Source: Numida meleagris (lineage: Eukaryota; Chordata; Aves; Galliformes; Numididae). From it: 64,000 nt of DNA. The translations under genes were made by a program, and so were the position numbers. The number at the start of each line of letters is the position of its first letter. Position 1 is the stretch's first letter. Below, one piece after another: positions 1-11,840 of this stretch. Under the pieces are notes generated by a model. The model was not told the DNA's origin. It was given only the letters and a program-made list of their open reading frames with translations, and made no database searches. The stretch covers positions 103,821,226-103,885,225 of the forward strand of contig NC_034409.1 in assembly GCF_002078875.1 (NCBI RefSeq), in the 5' to 3' direction.

Positions 1-581
1 TCATGTGGAGCATATGAAGAGGTAGCAAGCAGACAAACGAACACCCACTTGTCTTCAGACAATTAGACTATTCTCTCTAATTTTTGTGGGACTAAATGCC
101 AACTTTTCACTGGAATTTGCATTAGAAATTTTTATTAGAAAGTACTGGGGTTTTTTTTCCTCTTTTTTTTTTCTGTTGTTACAATAGTAGTAAGTATTTT
201 GAAATGAAGATCTCTGACCCCCTTGAATTAGACAATACATTGTCATGTTGCACATAAGTGTCATATGACTCCTCTCCTCCAGCATTTAAAATACCTTGAT
301 GGTTGATATATCCAGTCCCATGGTTCACACGCCACTGTGCATGCTTAGCATGCTGTTGTGTGTACAAGCTCAGGTTAACCAGTATGGTGCTGGTTTTGGA
401 CTTGAGGGTTGTAGATAACACTGAGCTTGTAGGCAGCGCTGGGGATGGAGAAGGATTGGTGGTAATAGTAAATCTCTGCAAGTACATGAGGTATGGTTCT
501 CCTTGCAGAAGAGCAAAAAACAGGAGTTTGATTCAACATTTTGATTTGGATTATGGAACTACTCCTTGTCATAGAGGTTGT

Positions 582-735
582 AGAATCATAGAATCACAGG
601 ATGTCTTGGGTAGGAAGGGACCTCAGAGATCACCTAGTTCCAACCTCCTGCCATGGTCAGGACTGCACCAGATTAGACACTGGATTAGGTTGTCCAGGGC
701 CCCATCCAACCTGGCCTTGGTACTGAGACCCAAAC
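582..735 (-). mobile_element. CR1 LINE fragment (3' end)
   Basis: Read on the minus strand, this ends with the CR1 3' signature: tandem ATTCTATG-like units preceded by the conserved GGTCCCTTCC block. The plus strand shows the complementary AGAATCATAGAATCAC followed by GGAAGGGACCTCAGAGATCA. It is 5' truncated, as usual for CR1, and similarity fades after about 735. Confidence 0.85.
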
Positions 736-2111
736 CTGCCCTCAGGCTGCTGTGCCCTGGTGCCTTCTGTGCAGCTGTGGGCAGGTTCCTCACAACCAGG
801 AGATGCCAGCATGAGGACAGTGGTTACCCCAATGAGAAGATGAGAACTCTGAATGATCTGGGTCAAGCAGGGTAAGGTATCGATACAGGATAGAAATGTC
901 ATAAACACATTCTTACATTAAGTATAGCATTCACACACTTGCACACAGAAAAAGGTATGCATACTCCAGTAACGCGGGTCTGCAGAAATTCTTGGGCACT
1001 GTGAAAAATCCAATCTGTTTTAAAAGTGATGCAATTGTTATGAAAATGACAATTTCTTCTCTTTCTCCCATCTCAGAAAGGATGAGAGAAACCCAGCAGA
1101 AGAGGTGCTAAATTCAGCTTTCCTGAAGAAGATGCTTTGAGGAACTGCTTTAAAAGGCCTGAAACTAAAAGAAAGCAGGACCGCATTGTCATGATTTTGA
1201 GGGGATAAACGTACATTCCATGCCACAATGATTGCAGCATATTTTCCTGGGCACCATAGTCACAGTATTTTTGAAATTGAAAGTGAAGCAACATTTTTTG
1301 GCTCTTTAATGTAGTTTTTAATATAGACTTTGATGAAGATGCCAGAGTATGGTTTCTAGAGCACTGGACATTAGCAGATCCAAGAGGGCAATTAATCAGA
1401 TGTAATCCAATTAAAAGATTACTCTCTTGTTCTCCAGAGATTGCTACATGGACACAAAAAATTATCAGCTGAAATCCCTCAGGCAGGCAGCTCACCCAGA
1501 ATAACCTTCTTTTGGATCCACTCCAGCTCCAGGCAGAGGCTCTGATTCAGGAAATTCTCTTTATCCCTGGCAGGTCTGAAACCACGCCTGCATGGCTTTC
1601 CAAAAGCATTGTCTGTGGACCAGGCCCTGTGTGGTCACTCATGGGATGCCTACTTGTATAGCTGGTGTTTGCGTGGCTGGGTGCGGGCATCACTGCTGCA
1701 ATAGGTGGCCACAGGAGTATCTCCAAATGGAGAAGCATTCAGGCACACACCGACTGTGCTTTCTGCTGTAGGAAAGCTGCTGGAGGCCTGCCTGGGAGGG
1801 AAAGAAGCTCTTTGATGATGGCTCCCATGGCAACAAGATATGGCCTTACAGAGTAAGCATGTGCAGCTCCCAGTGAGGGGCGAACCCTAAATTGAAAGCA
1901 GATGAGAGAAACAGGTGACTAATACAGATAAAACCAATGCCACAGGGAGGATGGGGAGCCATGAAGAGGATGGGAAACAACCGACTGCCATGTATTTGGA
2001 CTGTGACATTACACAGGGCAGCTGTGATCTTGTCTTTACAATTAAGGCAGTGATGATGGAGCTGTTGGGCCCAGGAGCCATCCTGTGGGTCTGGCACCCT
2101 GTAGAACAACA

Positions 2112-2735
2112 GCATGGTTGCTGTTCGAAGAGATCTCTAGAGGTCATCTGATCCAAACCCATACTCAAGCATGGCCACACACAGCAAGTTGTCCAGGACC
2201 ATGTCAACTCTCTGAGAGGGGGGAGAATCCACAACACCTCTGGGCAACCCATGCCAGTGCTCCATCAACTACACAGTAGAAAAGTGCTTCCTGATGTTCA
2301 GACAGAACCTCCTGTGCTGCTGTTTGTACTCATACCTCTTGTCCTGGCACTGGGCACCACTGAAAAGAGCCTGGCTCTGTCCTCTCTTCACTCTCCCTTC
2401 AGGTACTTGTATACACTGACGGGATGGCCCTGAGCCTCCTCTTCTCCAGGCTGGGCAGTCCCTGCTCTCTTAGCATTTCCTCATAGGAGAGACGCTCCAG
2501 TCCCTTCATAGTTTTTGTGGCCCTTCACTCAACTCTCTCCAGCACATGCACATCTGTCTTGCACTGAGGACCCCAGACCTGGACACAATGCTCCAGGTGT
2601 ACTTTGTGTGAAGACATGTGGCCCACTACAGCGTGCTCAGGGTGCCACATCCCCCTGCCCACCACCTTCCTGGGAGCCCTGCCCTGCAACGCCAGCCAGC
2701 CCAGGACTTCCATGCCTGTCCTGTGATTGCAATGT
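2112..2735 (-). mobile_element. CR1 LINE fragment, diverged
   Basis: The plus strand carries complements of several CR1 3' landmarks in the right order: a weak 3' region near 2130, the 'ctgggcaaccc' block near 2240, 'ttgtcctggcactgggcaccac' (split), 'ctcctcttctccaggctg' near 2435 and 'tcataggagagacgctccag' (split) near 2482. It then runs into 'gaggaccccagacctggaca'. It appears older than the other copies, and its left end lacks the clean ATTCTRTG tail. Confidence 0.75.
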
Positions 2736-5204
2736 GGTGATGCAGTCAGCTGGCAGGGATGGCGCAGGCAACACTACACAGACAGCGTAAGCACTTGGAT
2801 GCTGGCATGGCGCTAACATGCACGTGTGGGTAGTCTCTGCTTGCCACTCTGGTGGCATTAGTGTTTGCTTGATGTGGGAGCTGAAGGTGAGCAGATTGCA
2901 CAGCCAGTTCACATAGCTGGATTTCAGCCATGTAAGTGAATGCGCCCAAGGTCAAGGAAGGCTGAGAAAACAAGAAATGTGACTATGTGCATGCAACATG
3001 CAACAGGCTGAATGAGCGATTATTTCTTACCTCATGTGCTGACTCACTTGTTTTCCTTCCCTGCCACTGGACTTGCAATGATCAGTTGTTATTAATTTTT
3101 AAAGTTCTTGGGGGGATGTAGGGCCTGAAGATATGTTTTAGCCTAAGTGACCTCAAGAGATTGTTATGTGTAAAACACAGCTTCTTCTGGAAAAATAAAT
3201 ACCAGTTTAATATACCTTCCTTTGACAGTGAAGATGGTCTAATGAAATGATAATATAATATGGGGTTGTTTAGGGTGTTCACTCTGTTTTTCTGTTTCAG
3301 CAAAATCTCCTGGCTTGGCCTTTGCTTCCCCTTTCATTATCATTCCATGAGCAGTATGAACGATGTCATGATGACCGAACTTTATTAAAGTCTCAAGTAT
3401 AACCAAAGAGCATCTCTACTTGGCTGCATCCAGGCCAAGAGATTGGGAAAAATAAGCAGCATTTTTTTTAACATGCAATGGTGGAGTACACGTGAACCCC
3501 AAATACACAGTAGTTTTAGACCTAACTTGACTTTTTTTTTTTTGAAAAAGCTGAGCTCACCAGCAGGCTGCAGATAGGCCCAGTAGCCACGTGGTTATAG
3601 CAGCTTATTTTAGCATGACCTTGGCTTGCTGCTCTCCTCTTCCTGCCTGCATAGAGTAACATGGTGCAGGCTCTCGGTGCAGCCTGCTGGTGCATGGACC
3701 CTGCCAATAACAAAGCTGCTCAAGTGCCACAGGACAAGAAGCAAAGCCCTTGGCTCTTTTCTTCAGCCTTCCTAGGGTGTGAAGCCAACAGCAGCTCCAG
3801 TGATGCTCACCCACCAGGTACCTGGGTGGGATGAGGCCCTGGTGCACTCCCTGGAAAAGTGCATTGAAAGCTGAGCTTGCACTGAGGCTTCTGCACACAC
3901 GAAGTGGTGAGCTGAACTCTGCGTTTAATTAAATGGGTCTAGATGGAGAGGGAACAGGCATGCTATTGGGCAAGCACTGCAGTTCCCATCTTCTGCCATG
4001 AACCAACACCTGAGAGTACTGCTGGGAAGGCATGCTGCTCCAAAAGTGCTTCCTTGCATGGCTGCAGGGAATGGTGCAGCATTACTTAGTGACCTGAGAG
4101 ATTTGCACAGGGATCCCATTCCGAGCAGAAGCATTTCATGTTTGTGCAGGAGGTAGGTCCTGTTCATTGGCTAAATGTGTCTGGTATGGGGTTAGATCAC
4201 GTGTGAGGTGAGACCAGTCTTGATAATGCAAGGAAATGCTTCCAGCAGGGCTTGAGAAGATCCAGTGTGTCTTGTAATTTTTCAAATACCACAGGAGAGG
4301 CTCAGATTTAATCCTTGACTACACCCTCTCTTCTTTGAACAGCATCATTTTAAAATGGGCCTTGAAATGCATTCGTGCTATAAGAAGCCTCAGCAACTCT
4401 CCTGGAGAAACGGTTGAACTCTCCTGCCTGTGTGAATCAGACCGTTTGTTTTGCTGAGGAGTTATGAAAACAGATGATTCACTCATATGAGCCACTTTTC
4501 AGCAACTAGTCCTTAAGTCTGTAGACATGTGAGTAAACAACAAGAAGCCCTGCAGAAGGGATACCGACAGTAACTCCAGCTCCAGTTCAGGCTTTCCTTT
4601 CTCTGTTCTGTTCAAGTTCCATACCAACTTCTGCAGACTTTAATTGAGCTGGAGTGAAGAACCGTCTCACTTATAAACTGGGCTGCTCTGGAGGGGCAGC
4701 CCTTGATACCAAATCTGGCCTAAGCACCCATGCACCTCTGTCCTGACCTATATCTCAGCTGTGCTCTGTATTGGCATCATCAAGGGGGACACTGGCAAGT
4801 ACAGTGAAAGCAGCAGGTTGTAATCTCTCTTTTGGCCTCTCCAGAGCCTCCTAGCAAAGTTCTGACTGCTCCCTGTCCTCCTCTTTGTTTTTACATTGTC
4901 CCACGTGGAGCTCCATCAAGTCAAGGCACTGTTGCCCCAAAAGGAGGAGGCTGGATGGGAGCATCCTTGTGGCATCTAAAACCTTCCCTTTGTCTTCTGT
5001 GTTGTGCACTGGACAGATAGTTTGCCACATACTTTTTCGCTCTTCCCATTATCCCCTTTCCTGCCTCTCCCTCCGCTTCACCAGACAAGGTGGGGAGGTT
5101 TTGTTAAACAAAGAAATCAGTCAGGAGAATGGACAAACCTAGAAGCCTACAAAAAAACATAAAAGTGAGGCATGAGAGCCAGTGGTACCTTCATCTCACC
5201 ATTA

Positions 5205-5462
5205 CCACTAGTTCAGTGGGCACAGACTGGAACACAGCAGGCTCCAGGAAGCACGTCTTTGCTGTGCAGCAGACAGAGAACTGGCACAGGTTGCCCCCAG
5301 GCTGTGCAGTCTCCTTGGAGATCTCCAAAAGCCACCTGGACATGGCTCTGGGCACACTGCTCTGGGTGTCCCTGCTGGAGCAAAGGTTGGTCCAGAAGGG
5401 CCCAGAGGTCCCTGCCGGCCTCATTCATCCTGTGATCCTGTGTGAGGTGTGTGACATGGACA
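5205..5462 (+). mobile_element. CR1 LINE fragment (3' end)
   Basis: Contains 'aactggcacaggttgccc', a diverged copy of the block encoding the end of CR1 and its 3'UTR, and 'tgtccctgctggagcaaagg'. It ends in CATCCTGTGATCCTGTG, the degenerate octamer tail typical of CR1. Confidence 0.85.
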
Positions 5463-6649
5463 TGTCACCATAACAGGTAGCTCTTGTTAGTCTCGCCTCA
5501 ATGTTGACAGATTGAGGCCCCACGCTGCTGTGCAGATTGCCCGCAGTGCATGGAGATGCCATTCCCATTGCCCATGCTGGATGTGAAGGTCACTTAGCAG
5601 CTAGTGTTCTCCACGGATAAGGTGAGGATGCTGATGAGGAATAGCAAGGAGCTCTCTGAATTTATCAGCTGCCCTGCAGCATGTTGGACTACACTTCTCT
5701 CACAGCTATCTTGTCCTGTTGCTAGTGGTCATTCTTTGGGAGGGTGTTTATTTTCTGTCCTACTTTCAGAAAGATGACCTCAAAGAGGCTACGGAGTGAA
5801 TCTCCTAAAGACACTAGAAGCCAAGTATCAGACACGGCTATTAGTGTTTTCTTTTTCATTTAAATATCACATGCAGGCAACACCTTTACATATCCTCTAA
5901 AGCTTTTGCAACAGCAGCATGTAAAACCATAGCAACAAAGCTGAATGATTGCAATCTCTGCCTGGCCATGATTTCTCCACCCCTGCAGTTTGGGCTGAGG
6001 GAAGCAATGCACTTCCTGGCAGGGTGGAAGGAACCTGTATCTCAGTTGCTGTGCAGTCCTAGCACTAGACACAGTGCCCTAGCTTATTCTGCCCAGTTGT
6101 TTTCTTTTAAGCTTTTAGGGTCGGAGAAACTGCTTGAGTCCCTCACTACTGAATGCATCCTGATGACATATGCTCTTATCTCACAGACACAATGGGTTTT
6201 CCTCACAGCTTTGCTTATGCTTGTGCTGCATAACAAAATTTATTTAAAATCCACTTTTTTTGTTTGAATATTTTTCCTCTCACTTTAGTTATGACTCAAA
6301 AATGTTAGTTTGCCAAACATATTTTCCTATAGTCACAAAAGACCATTCCAGATGGGCCATTCCACTGTCTGCACTATTTTCACTCTTTCTATACAAGGCA
6401 TTAAAAGAAGTGCACCCTGATGTGGGTCTCTGATGTGAAGAGGGAGTGATCATTAGACAGTTATAATAATATCTAGAGATAATTTTCACAAGCTATAGTC
6501 ATTTGGGGGCATCTAAAGACCAAAGCAACAGCCAACAGTCCTCTTTTAATAACAGACTTCGTGTGAAACTCTGCTCTGAAATCTTTCCATTGGGTTCAGC
6601 TGTTATTACTCCATATCCCTCTGTACATGTGCATGAACAGATTACTCAG

Positions 6650-6735
6650 CTCTGGCTGCCCCTGCTGGAGCAAGGGTTGGGCTAGATGGACCCAGGAGTC
6701 CCTTTCAGCCTCAGTCATTCTGCGATTCTGTGATA
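6650..6735 (+). mobile_element. CR1 LINE 3' tail
   Basis: A short plus-strand CR1 3' piece: 'cccctgctggagcaaggg', then the GACCCAGGAGTCCCTT region and the tail CATTCTGCGATTCTGTGA. The next CR1 copy begins only about 10 bases further on in the opposite orientation, so the two 3' ends face each other. Confidence 0.85.
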
Positions 6736-6742
6736 ACCTTTA

Positions 6743-6870
6743 GAATCAGAGACTCATAGAATGGCTTGGGTTGGAAGGGACCTTAAAGGTCATCCAGTTC
6801 CAAACCCTCTGCTGTGGGCAGGGTTGCCACCCATCAGACCAGGCTGCCCAGGAGCCTCTGCTGCGGGCCA
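6743..6870 (-). mobile_element. CR1 LINE 3' tail, opposite orientation
   Basis: The complement of a CR1 3' end: GAATCAGAGACTCATAGAATGG, split here as octamer units, followed by 'ggttggaagggaccttaaag' and the 'gggcagggttgccaccca' block. It lies tail-to-tail with the preceding plus-strand copy. Confidence 0.85.
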
Positions 6871-6964
6871 GCATATGCAAGCTCCCATCTCTCCAAGAGT
6901 TTTAACTTCCAACTCTCAGACATACAACTCCTCTGCTTCTATTTAACCTTACCCTTTACCCTTA

Positions 6965-7070
6965 AACCTTGCCATGGCTAGGGCTTGAACCTATGGCCTC
7001 CTTGTAAACTACCTTGAACCTGACCAAGGTGTTTCAACAAAAAGGCTGCCTCTCTGCTGAACTAACAGAG
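6965..7070 (-). other. tRNA-like or SINE-like segment
   Basis: On the minus strand a sequence resembling a polymerase III A box (TTAGTTCAGCAGAGAGG, near 7060-7044) precedes a good B box and T-arm (ATAGGTTCAAGCCCTAG, near 6996-6980, with a 7-base TTCAAGC loop and 4 of 5 stem pairs). The spacing between the boxes, about 70 bases, is too long for an ordinary tRNA, and I find no convincing acceptor or anticodon stem. It may be an old tRNA-derived SINE, a decayed tRNA pseudogene, or chance. Confidence 0.25.
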
Positions 7071-8314
7071 ACAGAAATCCTGTGTGAAAGAAGGGAGTTA
7101 ATACCTTTTCTAATGTATACTCAAAGTGTTATAATAGGTATAACACACAACTAAGTCTCAGGGTTTCACAGAAAAGCAGAATATCACAATCGCTGAATCA
7201 GAAAATGTATTTGCCCTGGAGCAAAAAAAGGCCCAAGAAAATAGGCTAAGTCCAAAAACTGTAAACATCGCTCCCTGAAAGATGGAAGAACAGTTACATA
7301 AGAAATAAACAACTGAAAAACGATTACCTCTCTTTAAAAGAAAATCCAACCTATACAGAGCAAGATATCAAAGCTGCTAGTTGTGCTGAAAACCATGCTT
7401 TTTGGTGGGAAAGATGTACAAAACAGCAATCACCATGCTTTGGGTGAGTACAGAAAGGAAATTAAGTGATAATGAGTTGCTTACAGAAATGGCCATCAAA
7501 AGCAGAAGATGGAAGTCCTGGAAAGGTGGTAGCTAGCACATGCTGGCCCACTGCAGAGGCTCCTAAAGAATGTGAGAAACAGGTAAGAGATCTAGAAGAA
7601 CAGGTGCAAAACAAGAGGTAAGGGAAAGAGGCAGTATCTCTAATTGCCAACAGTGCTATGAGAAGTCAGAGAGCTGGAAAACATCCAAATATGTATTAAA
7701 AGAATGGATTATAAAGGAAAAACAAAGTAAAGAAATAATTCAAATGTAAGTAATAGATGTAATCTTGACTAATTTTAAGAGAAAAGGCTTTGGCAGTCAG
7801 AGTTAAAGAAAAACTATAATAACATAATGGCCTTGGTAGGTCTCTGTGTTTAACTGGGTGATCTTCTGAAGAACAATTTGAAAAGAAGCAAACAGGCCTA
7901 GGGACAGAACTGCTGATTTCACAAGTGTTCTATTAAGCTAATGTGTAAGTAACAGGAGAAATCTAGGAGGAAGGTAAAAAGTTTGAATCAGTGGGGAAAA
8001 TAATGAAATGCTACCAGCACTTTAAGTATCGGTAGTTAACAATACAGCATATCAGTAGCTAAAGGCTGAAAAGATTGTGGGTTAAGGCTATATAAAGGTG
8101 TATATAAAGGTTTGAGGTCTGAGAGGCACAGTGAATAATAAAATATTATGATTTAGCCAGAACAAAAGAAATACTGAAGGAAAATACTGAAGGATAAATA
8201 TTAGAGGATACTCATATCTCTTCAATAATGATGCTTAACAGCTATATTCTTTTGTTTCTAAGAATTAAGACTATACAGGTACTCTTACAATCAATGAATT
8301 ATATATATAGTTAA

Positions 8315-8350
8315 TTGCAAGGTGAGGCAAGGCAAGGCAGGGCAAGGAAA
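8315..8350. repeat. Short GGCAA-type repeat
   Basis: An imperfect run of AGGCA/GGCAA pentamers in which three to five copies are recognisable. It is an ordinary microsatellite-like stretch in non-coding DNA. Confidence 0.7.
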
Positions 8351-8556
8351 CAGTAAAATTAGTGTATAAATACATCTAAAATCAGTATTTAAGTGCATCA
8401 GCTGCTGATTACAACTGAAGTGTAAAATCTGATGCTTTACTTCAAAGAATGCACAGAAACAAGTGATGGAGAATAATCCAGAAGGTGATTGAGTAACCTG
8501 GAAGCTTCTTTAAAGGGAAATGTCCCAGCTTGTGGGACAAAGATTATTATTAATAA

Positions 8557-8862
8557 TCATAGAACCATAGAATCGTTTGAGTTGGAAGGGACTCTTAAAA
8601 GCCATGTGGTCCATCTCCCCTGCAATGAGCAGGGACACCTACAGCTCCATCAGGTGCTCAGAGCCCCGTGCAGCCTGACCTTGAGTGTCTGCAGGGACGG
8701 GGCATCCATCACCTCTCTGGGCAACCTGTTCCACTGCCTCACCACCCTTATGGCAAAAAACTTCTTCCTTGTATTCAGTCTAAATGTCCACTGTTTTAGT
8801 TTGGAACTGTTTCCCTTCGTCCTATCATAACAGACCCTGCTAAAGAGTTTGTCCCCTAATCT
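8557..8862 (-). mobile_element. CR1 LINE fragment (3' end)
   Basis: Complement of a CR1 3' end: ATCATAGAACCATAGAATCG, then 'gagttggaagggactct', 'ctctgggcaacctgttcca' and 'cttcgtcctatcataaca'. The segment covers the 3'UTR and the end of ORF2 and is truncated on its 5' side near 8862. Confidence 0.9.
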
Positions 8863-9825
8863 TGTGTTAATCTTAGTTCAGAACAGAGCAGGCAGCTAAG
8901 CTTCATGCCTGCTTGACAACATATGCAACTTTTGTATATGTATGTATGCCTATGTGTTTCTACAAGTATGTGCCAAACAGGACTGCCCAGGAACAGACAT
9001 GAGAGGAAGCCGGTTGAAAACCCGTCTATTGGCAGCCGAGGGTAGTCATTTCCAAGATACTCCACTTGCAGCCTAACCTCCAGGGTTGTGGCTCCTCTCT
9101 CCTTACTGTAGCCCAGCTCATTGTCCTGCACTTGGGAGCTCCTCTAACAGCACCTGGGATCTCCTTTAACAGCATGCAGCAGCCTGTCTGACTCTCAGAT
9201 TTCACCAAAGCAAACAGAAGCAGCTTGCCAGCTACCTTGACTTCGAGGGACCCAGCAGAGGGCATATGGGAAACTGCCAGAGAGAAGTGGGGGATCAGAG
9301 GGGAGATGTTCCCAGCAGCTCACCTCCATGCTGGGAGGTGTTTGTGTACAGAAAATCATCCAGAAGAAATGATAGCAGTAACCATGACAATGTCAGCAGC
9401 ACGGCACTAGCAGGGCTTCCTTGGGGTTAACATTTCCCAGTACCAAGAGTATTTCTCCCTTTTTCTAATGTGTTCTGTTGATTCAGTGGTAGTCCACGTT
9501 TGCTTTATCTTCCTCAAAGCAGAGCTACCTGTGCATCTGTTTTCTCTGCAAACTGCTTATGCAGATCTACCTGTAAAATACAGATATTTTTTACAAAGAG
9601 TCTGTCCCTTATGCTTGTGGAGCACTTTGTGAATGTCTGCATCTCCACCCTAATCCCCCTCCATTGAATGTCCCCACCAGAGCCAGGAACCACTCCTGAC
9701 TAAAGCTGAAGTTGTCTCACTTCACTGAACATGTTGCTATTTCTAAGGTGTGACTCAGTGCTTTTCAGTTAGTTGTCATCACGTGCTATTTGCTGAGAAA
9801 TAAAATCAACATTAATTAATTCTTC

Positions 9826-9851
9826 TCGCTCTCTCTCTCTTTTTTTTTTAA
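9826..9851. repeat. CT/T-rich simple repeat
   Basis: A CTCTCTCTCT run followed directly by a run of T. It is a low-complexity pyrimidine tract. Confidence 0.8.
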
Positions 9852-11204
9852 TATAGACTTTTGTTTCCTGCTCCAGATCACGGGTGATGTACACAAACAT
9901 CAGAGTTTGGGGAGGCTGGTCCTGGCTGTGTTTGCAGACCTGCTTCTTGCAGTATAGGCTTCGTGGTCACTGGAAACCATGGTCCCAGTGAAAGAAATGG
10001 AAATCTAAACAATAGGAAGAATCCAGGAGAGAGGGAGAGAAAGGCTCTGTTCTTTGCTTATGGCAAAAGACAGGGGAAACGTGAAACAAAGCAAGGAGAA
10101 AAAGAACAGATAAAGAAATAGAAGACCCATATGGGTGACCTAGTAGAAGTGAAGGAGCACAAAATTCTTCCTTTTGGGTGCTAACAGTGTGGAAGACCTT
10201 TTACAGTGCCTGCTCAGTGCTCAGTCTCTTATGAAGTATGAAATTGCGCTAATAAGTTATAGCACTCAGCGTCGTACAGGATGACTGATGTAAGCTGTCA
10301 GCAAATGTTTGACTTTCCAGGTGAGATTAGATTTAGCATTTACCTTAATATAAACAGAAAGAGTGCAGTCAGAAAGCACTTAATACAGGCAAGTGCTCAA
10401 AACCTTGTGCAGGCTGGAGGCTACTAGGAGATAGCTCTCTTCCTTTCAAGAGTATCACAGTATTATCCAGTGGAGTTTCAAAATCTTGATTGTTACTGGG
10501 AATCTCATTACTGAAGGAGACAGAAAAGGTAAATTTCTGTTGCTAACTCTTGATTTCCTATCAAACTAAGTACTGAATTTTTTGTTCTGAATGAAAGAAA
10601 AAGCATAGAGATTTGCACAAAAAAAAGAAGTTTCAGGAGAATTCGGGTTTGTATTTTCTTATAGCTGGCTTACTTTCATTAGATTGCCTTTATCCCATAT
10701 GTTTGAGTGTGTGTGTGTATAAATGTACAGAGATCTACATGCATGTGTACCCGTGTCCTCTGTGTGTGCATGCCTGTTCTGTGTATGCTGACATCATAAG
10801 GCTATTCCAAGAAGCCAAGGAAGGTAGATCAATACATATCTTTCCCTTTCCTGGTTGAAGAACATTTTCTTTACTCTAGTCTTTTACCTCAAGAAGATAA
10901 TCAGTGTGCCTTGATACGGGTCAGGTAGGCCCCCACTCACTGGACTTCACTGAGGCACACTTGGCTTCCACAGAATGGAAATGACCTGAGTAAGGAGTAG
11001 GACCTCCTTAGGTCTCTAAACATATTGAAGCACTCCAACATAGGGATTCTCAACTGGTCTAAAACTGGTACAACACTTTCATCAGTAGGTGTTATTATTT
11101 AATCCCAATAATGCAGACAAAACAAAAAAAAATGTAATTGTTATAGCATAGATATTTGATTAAAATAAGTATTATGTTGTCTTTAGTGGCTGTAACTTGC
11201 AAGG

Positions 11205-11582
11205 ATGGCTGAAATACGAAACTTTACGTGGGCAGTGGAAGATATTTTCAAGGAAACTTTTCTCAATTACATGAATGGCTGGAGGAAAAACATGACAGAA
11301 GCGGCAGATGAACTGCAAGCCAGGGTTGACGCTGAAAATTTTGACTATGTTATCCTTTATTTGATGGTGATGATTGGAATGTTCTCCTTCATTATTGTGG
11401 CGATCTTGGTGAGTACTGTGAAATCCAAGAGGCGAGAACACTCCAAAGACCCTTACCATCAGTACATCGTAGAGGACTGGGGTGAGAAGTATAAAAGCCA
11501 GGTTCTGAATCGAGAAGATCTGAAGTGTGTGATCCATGAAAACTTTGGTGCAAAGGACAAAACAAGCCCTGGATCACCCTGA
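11205..11582 (+). CDS. KCNE2: KCNE2, potassium channel beta subunit (MiRP1)
   Basis: A complete single-exon coding region for a 125-residue type I membrane protein, close to the mammalian length of 123. KCNE2 assembles with pore-forming subunits such as KCNQ1 and hERG-type channels. In mammals it acts in heart and in acid-secreting and other epithelia. The sequence shows two N-terminal N-glycosylation sequons (N6-F-T, N29-M-T). A single hydrophobic span at about residues 48-72 contains [19 protein letters not shown] basic stop-transfer (KSKRRE) and the KCNE hallmark [14 protein letters not shown] follow at residues 79-92. This region is almost identical to mammalian KCNE2, so the assignment is firm. 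The ATG lies 18 bases downstream of a splice acceptor (ctttag, AG at 11185-11186), matching the family habit of one coding exon preceded by non-coding exons. An AATAAA lies about 240 bases after the stop. Confidence 0.98.
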   Translation: MAEIRNFTWAVEDIFKETFLNYMNGWRKNMTEAADELQARVDAENFDYVILYLMVMIGMFSFIIVAILVSTVKSKRREHSKDPYHQYIVEDWGEKYKSQVLNREDLKCVIHENFGAKDKTSPGSP

Positions 11583-11820
11583 TGTTTCAGAAACATCAGC
11601 AATGAGGAAATCATGAAGCCACATGTAGGGAACTTGCTGGAATTATAAATAGCTGTGAAACTGTTCATTAGATTAACACAGGTTGAGCTGGAACGGACTG
11701 AAGAAATGCTGAAGAAATCAACATAACTGTTTCCTCTGAGAACTTTGACACAGCTGCTCTGGTGAACACCCAAGAAAAATGCATGCCTGTGATCTGCTTT
11801 GATATTCTGTTCTTCAGGAA

Positions 11821-11826
11821 AATAAA
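11821..11826 (+). terminator. KCNE2: KCNE2 poly(A) signal
   Basis: A canonical AATAAA about 240 bases after the KCNE2 stop, followed by GA- and T-rich sequence. A second AATAAA at 11997-12002 could serve as an alternative downstream signal. Confidence 0.65.
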
Positions 11827-11840
11827 GTTGAGAGAGAATA

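Larger units (their letters stand above)
1..11186. other. Gene-free flank and presumed 5' region of KCNE2
   Basis: I see no convincing coding exon here. Open frames are short and without recognisable domains, and several lie inside CR1 fragments. The stretch holds CR1 pieces (listed separately), a tRNA-like segment near 7.0 kb, a short GGCAA-type repeat near 8.33 kb, a CT/T tract near 9.83 kb and a short GT run near 10.71 kb. The KCNE2 coding exon is preceded by a splice acceptor, so a 5' non-coding exon and promoter of KCNE2 should lie here or further upstream. I could not place them. Confidence 0.6.

Noticed and set aside
303..875. 190-codon open frame on the plus strand
   Set aside because: The second half runs through a CR1 3' fragment and the first half has no features.
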